Source of the DNA: Burkholderia sp. Ax-1719
GTDB taxonomy: Bacteria; Pseudomonadota; Gammaproteobacteria; Burkholderiales; Burkholderiaceae
Assembly (NCBI RefSeq): GCF_011753055.1
Contig: NZ_VWWJ01000019.1
Coordinates: 1-64,000 of the forward strand
Reading direction: 5' to 3'
Length of the DNA: 64,000 bases
Position numbers and translations under genes: made by a program
In this document: positions 13,101-20,900 of the stretch, piece after piece
Layout: each line of letters starts with the position of its first letter
Numbering within the stretch: position 1 is the first letter of the stretch
Notes under the pieces: model-generated
Told to the model about the DNA's origin: nothing
The model's input: the letters and a program-made list of their open reading frames with translations, nothing else
Databases searched by the model: none

Positions 13101-14374
13101 AGCGCGAGCGTCACAAGGTGCCGTACGGCGCGACGCTGCTGCAACTCGACGGCGATCAGATCAAGGCCGGCACGCAGCTCGCTACGTGGGATCCGCTGAC
13201 GCGTCCGATCATCACCGAGTACGGTGGTACGGTGAAGTTCGAAAACGTCGAAGAAGGCGTGACGGTTGCGAAGCAGATCGACGATGTGACGGGTCTCTCG
13301 ACGCTGGTCGTGATCGACGTGAAGCGCCGTGGTTCGCAGGCTTCGAAGAGCGTGCGTCCGCAGGTCAAGCTGCTCGACGCGAACGGCGACGAAGTCAAGA
13401 TCCCGAACACCGAGCACTCGGTGCAGATCGGCTTCCAGGTCGGCGCACTGATCACGGTGAAGGACGGTCAGCAAGTGCAGGTGGGTGAAGTGCTCGCACG
13501 TATCCCGACCGAAGCGCAGAAGACGCGTGACATTACCGGTGGTCTGCCGCGTGTGGCGGAACTGTTCGAAGCACGTTCGCCGAAGGACGCAGGTATCCTG
13601 GCGGAAGTCACGGGTACGACGTCGTTCGGTAAGGACACGAAGGGCAAGCAGCGTCTCGTTATCACGGACCTCGAAGGCAATCAGCACGAGTTCCTGATCG
13701 CGAAGGAAAAGCAGGTTCTGGTTCACGATGCACAGGTCGTCAACAAGGGCGAAATGATCGTGGACGGCCCGGCCGATCCGCACGACATCCTGCGTCTGCA
13801 GGGTATCGAAGCGCTGTCGCGTTACATCGTGGACGAAGTGCAGGACGTGTACCGTCTGCAGGGCGTGAAGATCAACGACAAGCACATCGAAGTGATCGTG
13901 CGTCAGATGCTGCGTCGTGTGCAGATCACCGACAACGGTGATACGCGCTTCATCCCGGGCGAGCAGGTTGAGCGTTCGGACATGCTGGACGAAAACGACA
14001 AGATGAACGCCGAGGACAAGCGCCCGGCAACGTACGAGAACGTGCTGCTGGGTATTACGAAGGCATCGCTCTCGACGGATTCGTTCATCTCGGCGGCATC
14101 GTTCCAGGAAACGACGCGCGTGCTGACCGAAGCGGCGATCATGGGCAAGCGCGACGATCTGCGCGGCCTGAAGGAAAACGTCATCGTCGGCCGTCTGATT
14201 CCGGCTGGTACGGGTCTCGCCTTCCACAAGGCGCGCCGTGCGAAGGAATCGTCGGATCGCGAGCGTTTCGACCAGATCGCTGCAGAAGAAGCGTTCGAAT
14301 TCGGTACGCCGGAAGCCCCGGCCGCCGAAGTGCCGGTGGAAACGCCGCACCAGTCGCATACGACGGACGAGTAA
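10112..14374 (+). CDS. rpoC: DNA-directed RNA polymerase subunit beta'
   Basis: The beta' subunit carries the active-site magnesium. It has 1420 residues. The N-terminal zinc site ([20 protein letters not shown]) is present. The catalytic motif NADFDGDQM spans residues 458-466, so the three Asp residues are D460, D462 and D464. The trigger-loop region and a second Cys cluster ([16 protein letters not shown]) follow. The gene is 21 bases from rpoB with an AGAAGG ribosome site, and it ends 43 bases before a strong terminator. Confidence 0.99.
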   Translation: [1420 protein letters not shown]

Positions 14375-14417
14375 CGCAAAGGGCGGCGCAAGCCGCCTGA
14401 TGCAGCGTTCGCACCAG

Positions 14418-14447
14418 ACCGCCCGGTTCGCCGGGCGGTTTTTTTTT
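14418..14447 (+). terminator. terminator after rpoC
   Basis: A 9-bp perfect stem (ACCGCCCGG / CCGGGCGGT) with a TTCG tetraloop and nine T residues. It is the end of the rpoBC transcript. Confidence 0.96.
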
Positions 14448-14655
14448 GCCTGTCGAAAAACACGACGGTGCAAATGGTGAGGTTTCGCAGTTTTTTCGGA
14501 AGCGCGATTCGGAGTAGTCCTATGTATTCAGAAGCTCGATTTACCTAGCATTTCCGGGCGTCGAATTTGCCCGGTTTAGAGGGGTTTGACGTCCCGCTCA
14601 ACAGCGCACGCGTACAGACCCCCATGACGCGCCGCGCGCCATCTTTCTCCAGCGT

Positions 14656-16935
14656 ATGTGGCATCGCATGTTTAGGGTTGCCACGCTTTTCGCCGCGGCT
14701 TTGTTCACGACTTGTACCTTCGCGCAGGCGCCGCTCGGCGCGGGTGCGTCGGCGCAGCCCGCGCGGCCGCGCATCTGTCTGGCGCTTTCCGGTGGCGGCG
14801 CGCGTGGCTACGCTCACTTAGGCGTGCTCAAGGAACTCGAAGCGCTACACGTGCCGGTTGATTGCATCGCAGGCACGAGCATGGGCGCCGTGATCGGCGC
14901 GCTCTACGCGAGCGGCATGACGGCCAACGATATCGAGTTCGCGCTGGCGGGCCAGAATCTCAGCGATGTCGCGTTCGATCGCGATGCGCGCAGCGATCTG
15001 CCAGAGTCCTCGCGCGAAGACAATCTCATGTATCCGATTGGCTTGCCGATGGGCTTTGGGGATGGCCATCTGAAAACATCCAATGGCCTTGTGCAGGGCA
15101 ACAAGCTCATGGCTCTGCTGCGCGCGCATACCGGCCAGTATCCCGGCGATATCGATTTCGATCATCTGCCGATTCCGTTTCGCGCCGTCGCTACCGATCT
15201 GGAGACAGGCGAGCGCGTGGTGCTGCACAACGGCTCGCTACCGCTGGCGGTGCGCGCGAGCATGGCTGTGCCAGGCCTGTTCGCGCCGGTGAAGATCGGC
15301 AGTCGCACGCTGATCGACGGCGGCGCGGCGTCGAACCTGCCCATCGACGTCGCCCGGGAGATGGGCGCGGACATCGTGATTGCCGTTGATATCGGCACTC
15401 AACTCCAGCCGGCGGATCAGCTCAATTCGATGGCGGCAGTCACGGCGCAGATGGTGCGGCTGATGATGTCGCGTAACGTCACCGCGCAGAAGGCGACGCT
15501 TCGCCCGGCCGATATCCTGCTCGAACCGGATCTCGGTCCTGTCTCGTTTGCCGATTTCGGCGCAATGGATCGAGCCGTACAGGCTGGCGATGCGGCAGCG
15601 ATCCAGCAGCGCGGCCGGCTCGGCGCGCTGTCCGACGAGCCGGACCAGTACGCCGCCTGGCGCGCGGATCTGTCCCAGGCCGCGGCACTTCCGCCACAAA
15701 CGCGCATCGCGCGTATCGAAGTGACGACGCGCGGACGCCTTCCGGCAAGCCACGTCGAAGCGGCGCTGCACGTGAAGTCCGGCGATGTCTACGATGCGGC
15801 CAGCGTGGACGAAGACCTCACGCAGCTGGTGCGCAATGACGATCTGGAAAGCGTTTCGCAGACGCTGACCGGGCCGCAGGGCGAACGCGTGCTGCACGTC
15901 GAGGCCAACGAAAAGAGCTGGGGGCCGAACTTCTTGCTGTTCGGCCTCGGGCTGTCGACCGATTTCGACGGCGACGGTGCGTTTTCGCTGCAGATCGGTC
16001 ATCGTCTGCCGTGGATTACCTCAAGCGGCCTGTCGTGGCGCAACGACATCATTCTCGGCAGCCGCGATCTGGGCTGGCGCACCGAATTGCGCCAGCCGAT
16101 CTTCGGCCAGGTCTACCTCGCGCCCTATGCGTCGATCCGGCGCAACGACGTGAACTTATACGCAGACAACGACGTCAGCGAGCGACCGCTTGCCAGCTTC
16201 GTGCAGCAGGAACTGCGCGCCGGGCTCGATGTGGACGTGCCGCTTGGCACCTGGGGCGAGGCGCGGGCGGGCGTCGCGCAGGTGCACACCTCGTTCCAGG
16301 CGCGTTCATCGATTCTCGCGCTCGCGCCGGACGGCCAGAGCCCACTGCAAACCGGAACACCATCGCTATCGCCGACGACACAGACGGTGGCCAGCGCGGG
16401 AGTCAGGATCGATCAGCTCGACGACCCGGTGTTTCCTCGACATGGCTTTCACCTCGAAGGGCGCGCGGAGATGGGACTCGGCGATTCGGACTCCGGCTAC
16501 AACATTGCCTACGCGCGCGGGCTATGGGCCGCGAGCCGCGACGTATTCAGCCTGAATGCGGCGTTCGAGGTCGGTGGCGCGTTCGGCGGCAGTCACGATG
16601 CGCCGGCGTATCTGTTCACGCTCGGCGGCTTTCAGCATCTGTCGGCCTACGCACAGGATCAGTTTAGCGGCGCTTACGTCATGTACGGGCGTGTCAGCGG
16701 TCTTGCACAACTATCGCGGGACGGCTCGGGAGCGCTGCGCAGCATCTTCACCGGGCTGAGCCTGGAAGGTGGCAATGTGTGGAACACGTCGAAGCAGTTC
16801 GCGCGCGGGCCGTGGCTGAGCAGCGTCAGCGCGTTCGTCGGCGCGGTGACGGCTATCGGGCCGGTATACTTCGGCGTTGCGCTGGCGCCGCGAGGTGCGC
16901 ACAGCATCTATTTCCAGCTCGGCAACCGGTTCTGA
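14656..16935 (+). CDS. patatin-like phospholipase fused to an outer-membrane barrel (type Vd autotransporter)
   Basis: A 759-residue protein. Residues 1-25 form a signal peptide ending AQA. A patatin lipase domain follows, with the oxyanion loop GGGARG (46-51), nucleophile motif GTSMG (Ser75) and the dyad aspartate in DGG (Asp221). Residues about 350-420 look like one POTRA domain (IARIEVTTRGRLPASHVEAA). The rest is a BamA/Omp85-type barrel with C-terminal Phe, as expected for an outer-membrane protein. This is the architecture of PlpD of Pseudomonas aeruginosa, so the lipase is probably exported through its own barrel. An ATG at 14668 is an alternative start; neither has a clear ribosome site. 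Confidence 0.9.
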   Translation: MWHRMFRVATLFAAALFTTCTFAQAPLGAGASAQPARPRICLALSGGGARGYAHLGVLKELEALHVPVDCIAGTSMGAVIGALYASGMTANDIEFALAGQNLSDVAFDRDARSDLPESSREDNLMYPIGLPMGFGDGHLKTSNGLVQGNKLMALLRAHTGQYPGDIDFDHLPIPFRAVATDLETGERVVLHNGSLPLAVRASMAVPGLFAPVKIGSRTLIDGGAASNLPIDVAREMGADIVIAVDIGTQLQPADQLNSMAAVTAQMVRLMMSRNVTAQKATLRPADILLEPDLGPVSFADFGAMDRAVQAGDAAAIQQRGRLGALSDEPDQYAAWRADLSQAAALPPQTRIARIEVTTRGRLPASHVEAALHVKSGDVYDAASVDEDLTQLVRNDDLESVSQTLTGPQGERVLHVEANEKSWGPNFLLFGLGLSTDFDGDGAFSLQIGHRLPWITSSGLSWRNDIILGSRDLGWRTELRQPIFGQVYLAPYASIRRNDVNLYADNDVSERPLASFVQQELRAGLDVDVPLGTWGEARAGVAQVHTSFQARSSILALAPDGQSPLQTGTPSLSPTTQTVASAGVRIDQLDDPVFPRHGFHLEGRAEMGLGDSDSGYNIAYARGLWAASRDVFSLNAAFEVGGAFGGSHDAPAYLFTLGGFQHLSAYAQDQFSGAYVMYGRVSGLAQLSRDGSGALRSIFTGLSLEGGNVWNTSKQFARGPWLSSVSAFVGAVTAIGPVYFGVALAPRGAHSIYFQLGNRF

Positions 16936-17090
16936 TCCGGTGTGCGCGCTGTGCGACTTCGTGCCGCGGAGCAAAGCGGCTCGCTGCGCGCGACAGCGGC
17001 GCGTGCTAACGTAGCGCGCCAAGTCCGACAAGCTGTGTCATTTCGTACTACCGCGCAGTCGGCATTTATCTGAATCTGGAGGCGGTAATC

Positions 17091-17417
17091 ATGTGGTTTG
17101 TCGGGATCGGTCTCATCCTGAATCTGGTGGCATGCGTCGCCAATTTTTCGCATCTGCTGCACTTCGTCGGCAAGGAGCAGGCTGCGAATTTCTTCGCCAC
17201 GTTCCTCGTATTGTGGGCATTCCTGATCATTGGCTTCATCATGCAGCTGGCGCGCAAGGTGAAGATGGGCGCGTTGCTGCTCACGCTCGGCTCGCTCGTG
17301 TTCATGGTGGGCAGCGCTATGCTGCTGCCGTTTGGGCTGCTCGTGGTGGTGTCGTTCGTCGCCGGTATCGTGACGATCGTTGGCGCGCTGCAGGTCATGC
17401 GCCGGCGCGAAGCCTGA
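17091..17417 (+). CDS. small hydrophobic membrane protein of unknown function
   Basis: A 108-residue protein with three or four predicted membrane segments covering most of its length (about residues 2-22, 32-53, 60-80 and 83-102), ending in a positively charged MRRREA tail. A good ribosome site (GGAGG, about 9 bases before ATG) supports the start. I recognise no family motif. It lies between the patatin gene and recQ on the same strand. Confidence 0.75.
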   Translation: MWFVGIGLILNLVACVANFSHLLHFVGKEQAANFFATFLVLWAFLIIGFIMQLARKVKMGALLLTLGSLVFMVGSAMLLPFGLLVVVSFVAGIVTIVGALQVMRRREA

Positions 17418-17566
17418 TTTCCGGCGCGCGCATTTTGTAGCGCTTTTCCGGCGCTTTTGCAGATTCACCCTGGCCTGACGGCCAATCTTCGAAGTCGCGG
17501 CGGTCAGCGGGCGTCCGGGTTGGTAAAATCCGGCCCACCGTCTTTCGCTCCATCGCCGCCGCCTTC

Positions 17567-19414
17567 ATGTCCCGCTCCCTCGAAATCCTCAACGAAGTCT
17601 TCGGTTATCCCGCTTTTCGAGGGCAGCAAGGCGAGATCGTCGAACACGTCGCAGGGGGCGGAGACTCGCTGGTCCTCATGCCCACCGGCGGCGGCAAATC
17701 CCTCTGCTACCAGATTCCGGCGCTGGTGCGCCACGAGGCCGGACTCGGCGCGGGCATTGTCGTTTCGCCGCTGATCGCGCTGATGCAGGATCAGGTGGCC
17801 GCGCTCACGGAAGTCGGCGTGCGCGCCGCGTATCTCAACTCGACGCTCAGCGGCGCCGAAGCCGCCGCCACCGAACGCGCGCTGCGCGAAGGCGATCTCG
17901 ACCTGCTTTACGTGGCCCCCGAGCGCCTGATGACCGCGCGTTTTCTCGATCTGCTCGAACGCACGCGCATCGGCCTGTTCGCGATCGACGAGGCGCACTG
18001 CGTTTCGCAATGGGGGCACGATTTCCGCCCCGAATATATCCAGCTGTCGGTCCTGCACGAGCGCTTCCCGGACGTGCCGCGCATCGCGCTCACAGCCACC
18101 GCCGACGCGATCACGCGCGATGAGATCGTGCACCGTCTCGCGCTCGACGACGCGCGCATCTTCGTCTCCAGTTTCGACCGCCCGAACATCCGCTATCGCA
18201 TCGTCGAAAAGGACAATGCGCGCACGCAGCTGCTCGACTTCATCCGCGCGGAACACACGCGCGCGGACGGCACGACTGACGCCGGCGTGATCTATTGCCT
18301 CTCGCGCCGCAAGGTCGAGGAGACCGCGGAATGGCTGAAGGGGCAGGGCATTCGCGCGCTGCCGTACCACGCGGGCATGGAGTTCGAGGTGCGCCAGAAG
18401 CACCAGGAGCTGTTCCAGCGCGAGGAAGGCGTGGTAATGTGCGCGACCATCGCCTTCGGCATGGGTATCGATAAACCCGACGTGCGCTTCGTGGCGCACC
18501 TGGATTTGCCCAAGAGCGTGGAAGGCTATTACCAGGAAACCGGCCGTGCGGGCCGCGACGGGCTGGCGGCCAATGCGTGGATGGCCTATGGCCTGGGCGA
18601 CGTGGTGCAGCAGCGCAAGATGATCGACGAGTCCGACGCCGACGATCAGCACAAGCGCGTGCAGACGGGCAAGCTCGACGCGTTGCTCGGTCTGTGCGAA
18701 ACGGCCACCTGCCGGCGCGTGCGCCTGCTCGCGTACTTCGGTGAGGAGAGCAAGCCTTGCGGCAACTGCGACACCTGCATCGAGCCGCCCGCCACCTGGG
18801 ACGCCACGCGCGAGGCGCAGATGGCGCTCTCGTGTGTGTTCCGCGCGCAGCGTGCGAGCGGCTTCAATTTCGGCGCCGGGCATCTGATTGACATCCTGCG
18901 TGGCAACCGCAACGAAAAGATCATGCAGCGCGGGCACGAGAAGATCTCCACCTTCGGAATCGGCGCGTCGCTTTCGGAACCCGAATGGCGTGCGATCTTC
19001 CGGCAGCTCGTGGCGTTTGGTTATCTGACCGTCGATCACGACGGCTACGGCGCGCTGGTGCTCACCGAAGCGAGCAAGGCCGTGCTCAAGGGCGAGCAGA
19101 ACGTCACGATGCGCCGTTACGTGAAGCCCACGCGCACGCGTGCGTCGTCGAGCCGCACGAGTGAGCGTGCCGATCCGACCCTCGGCATGAGCCCGCGCCA
19201 GCGCGCGCGCTGGGAGCGCCTGCGTTTGTGGCGCACGGAAACCGCGAAGAGCGAGGGCGTGCCGGCCTACGTCATCTTCCACGACGCCACGCTGGCGGAA
19301 ATTGCGCGCAATGGCCCCGAATCGGTGGACGAACTGCGCGATATCGCGGGTATTGGCGCGCGCAAGCTTGAGCGCTTCGGTGAGGAACTGGTCGAAGTCG
19401 TCGGCGACGACTGA
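17567..19414 (+). CDS. recQ: ATP-dependent DNA helicase RecQ
   Basis: A superfamily 2 3'-5' DNA helicase for recombination and fork repair. It has 615 residues: Walker A MPTGGGKS (38-45), DEAH box with the aromatic-rich loop (DEAHCVSQWGHDFRPEY), helicase domain 2 with QETGRAGRDG, a four-Cys zinc site (CRRVRLLAYF then CGNCDTC), a winged helix (HLIDILRGNRNEKI) and a C-terminal HRDC domain. The start fits the N-terminus SLEILNEVFGYPAFRGQQ. It sits between rpoC and rpsL. Confidence 0.97.
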   Translation: MSRSLEILNEVFGYPAFRGQQGEIVEHVAGGGDSLVLMPTGGGKSLCYQIPALVRHEAGLGAGIVVSPLIALMQDQVAALTEVGVRAAYLNSTLSGAEAAATERALREGDLDLLYVAPERLMTARFLDLLERTRIGLFAIDEAHCVSQWGHDFRPEYIQLSVLHERFPDVPRIALTATADAITRDEIVHRLALDDARIFVSSFDRPNIRYRIVEKDNARTQLLDFIRAEHTRADGTTDAGVIYCLSRRKVEETAEWLKGQGIRALPYHAGMEFEVRQKHQELFQREEGVVMCATIAFGMGIDKPDVRFVAHLDLPKSVEGYYQETGRAGRDGLAANAWMAYGLGDVVQQRKMIDESDADDQHKRVQTGKLDALLGLCETATCRRVRLLAYFGEESKPCGNCDTCIEPPATWDATREAQMALSCVFRAQRASGFNFGAGHLIDILRGNRNEKIMQRGHEKISTFGIGASLSEPEWRAIFRQLVAFGYLTVDHDGYGALVLTEASKAVLKGEQNVTMRRYVKPTRTRASSSRTSERADPTLGMSPRQRARWERLRLWRTETAKSEGVPAYVIFHDATLAEIARNGPESVDELRDIAGIGARKLERFGEELVEVVGDD

Positions 19415-19549
19415 CGCTGGCGCTGCGCGGCCGATGGAGGCCGGCAGGGGGCGCGTTTGCGGTGCCGATTAACGGTGAGCGCCGCTGTTAAGGCAGCCGC
19501 ACCGTCACGCAATCTTCTTATTCTCCGTCGTCCGAAATACTTCAAGTCG
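19415..19549. other. intergenic stretch after recQ
   Basis: This is the first part of the 302-base recQ-rpsL gap. It holds an imperfect inverted repeat (CGGTGC near 19460 with GCACCG near 19500) but no T run, so I cannot call a recQ terminator. Nothing coding is visible. Confidence 0.4.
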
Positions 19550-19579
19550 TTGACTCGCTTGGTATTTTCGGAATATCAT
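19550..19579 (+). promoter_or_regulatory. str operon (rpsL) promoter
   Basis: TTGACT (19550-19555), an 18-base spacer, then TATCAT (19574-19579). It lies about 130 bases upstream of rpsL and is the best promoter match in the gap. A near-palindrome (CCGAAATAC at 19532-19540, GTATTTTCGG at 19562-19571) flanks the -35 box and could be an operator. Expected transcripts would have a leader of about 130 bases. Confidence 0.7.
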
Positions 19580-19716
19580 GCTGGGTTCCGGTCTTTGGGA
19601 TGTCTGCGCTCGTCGCGCGTTTCAGGGTCCGGAGTTCTCGTAGCAGTTTAGATGTGTGGTTTTCCGCTTTGCCCGGAAATAAATGCATCGATTTTGTTCA
19701 ATTTCAGGAATAAACA

Positions 19717-20097
19717 ATGCCAACCATCAATCAACTGGTTCGCAAAGGCCGCACTTCGGAAGTCACGAAGAGCAAGTCGCCGGCCCTGCAGGACTGCCCC
19801 CAGCGTCGTGGCGTGTGCACCCGCGTGTACACGACGACGCCGAAGAAGCCGAACTCGGCACTCCGTAAAGTTGCCAAGGTTCGTCTGACGAACGGCTTCG
19901 AAGTCATTTCGTACATCGGTGGTGAAGGCCACAACCTGCAGGAACACTCGGTTGTGCTGATCCGCGGCGGCCGTGTGAAGGACTTGCCGGGTGTGCGTTA
20001 CCACATGGTTCGCGGCTCGCTGGATACCCAGGGCGTCAAGGATCGTAAGCAGGCTCGTTCGAAGTACGGCGCGAAGCGCGCGAAGGCTGCGAAGTAA
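19717..20097 (+). CDS. rpsL: 30S ribosomal protein S12
   Basis: S12 lies at the decoding centre. It has 126 residues. Lys43 (in TTTPKKPNSALRK) and Lys88 (in GGRVKDLPGVRYH) are the unmutated residues of streptomycin-sensitive ribosomes. It starts the str operon rpsL-rpsG-fusA-tuf. Confidence 0.98.
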   Translation: MPTINQLVRKGRTSEVTKSKSPALQDCPQRRGVCTRVYTTTPKKPNSALRKVAKVRLTNGFEVISYIGGEGHNLQEHSVVLIRGGRVKDLPGVRYHMVRGSLDTQGVKDRKQARSKYGAKRAKAAK

Positions 20098-20281
20098 GAG
20101 CCAGGGTCGTCACGCTTTCGGGCGTTGGCGATAAAAGCGACAGGTGCCGGATTGGCCGGTGCTGTCGAGTAAGTGGTCACCCGACCAGGCTGGTAAGTCG
20201 TAATGGATGAATCGGGTTAGTTGGTGGCCGCGGAGCGTTGGGTTCAATCCACGCTTCAACTGAAAAGTTAAAGGAAGAAAC

Positions 20282-20752
20282 ATGCCGCGTCGTCGCGAAG
20301 TCCCCAAGCGGGAAGTGTTGCCGGATCCGAAGTTCGGTAACGTTGATGTAGCCAAGTTCATGAACGTGCTGATGCTCTCCGGCAAGAAGTCGGTTGCCGA
20401 GCGTATCGTGTACGGCGCTTTCGAACAGATCCAGACCAAGGGTGGCAAGGACCCGCTGGAAGTGTTCACTGTCGCGCTCAACAACGTGAAGCCGGTGGTG
20501 GAAGTGAAGAGCCGCCGCGTTGGTGGTGCGAACTATCAGGTTCCGGTCGAAGTGCGCCCCTCGCGTCGTATGGCATTGGCGATGCGTTGGCTGCGTGAAG
20601 CCGCGAAGAAGCGCAGCGAGAAGTCGATGGCCCTGCGTCTGGCAGGTGAACTCTCCGAAGCGGCCGAAGGCCGTGGCGGCGCGATGAAGAAGCGCGACGA
20701 AGTTCACCGGATGGCAGAAGCGAACAAGGCGTTCTCGCACTTCCGCTTCTAA
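20282..20752 (+). CDS. rpsG: 30S ribosomal protein S7
   Basis: A primary binder of the 3' domain of 16S rRNA, and the translational regulator of the str operon in E. coli. It has 156 residues beginning MPRRREVPKREVLPDPKFGN, matching the family. It is preceded by AAAGGAAG. The 184-base gap from rpsL shows no clear terminator and may hold the S7 control region. Confidence 0.98.
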   Translation: MPRRREVPKREVLPDPKFGNVDVAKFMNVLMLSGKKSVAERIVYGAFEQIQTKGGKDPLEVFTVALNNVKPVVEVKSRRVGGANYQVPVEVRPSRRMALAMRWLREAAKKRSEKSMALRLAGELSEAAEGRGGAMKKRDEVHRMAEANKAFSHFRF

Positions 20753-20796
20753 GAGAAAACCCCTTCTGGGGTTGGCTCAAAAGACGGAAAAAATTC

Positions 20797-20828
20797 CGGG
20801 CGGGTGCGCTTTTCAAGCGCCTCGCCCG
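20797..20828 (+). other. hairpin between rpsG and fusA
   Basis: An inverted repeat CGGGCG...GCGCTT / AAGCGC...CGCCCG with one bulge is followed by only three T residues. A smaller AACCCC/GGGGTT hairpin lies just upstream (about 20758-20773). Either could attenuate transcription or protect mRNA ends; neither is a classical terminator. Confidence 0.45.
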
Positions 20829-20900
20829 TTTGTGTTCAGGCGCGTTGGGTTGACCCGGTTGGGTTCGACTTCGGCGCGCACCTCCCGATAGAGGATCAAA

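Noticed and set aside
10130..14473. A 1447-codon open frame on the minus strand opposite rpoC, and a 1267-codon frame opposite rpoB.
   Set aside because: Long antisense frames are common opposite GC-rich genes with strong codon bias. The products are His/Arg/Asp-rich low-complexity text with no domain, and the plus-strand genes are certain.
14554..14574. CCGGGC/GCCCGG hairpin upstream of the patatin gene as a regulatory element.
   Set aside because: The stem is only six base pairs with an 8-base loop in GC-rich DNA, which is within chance expectation.
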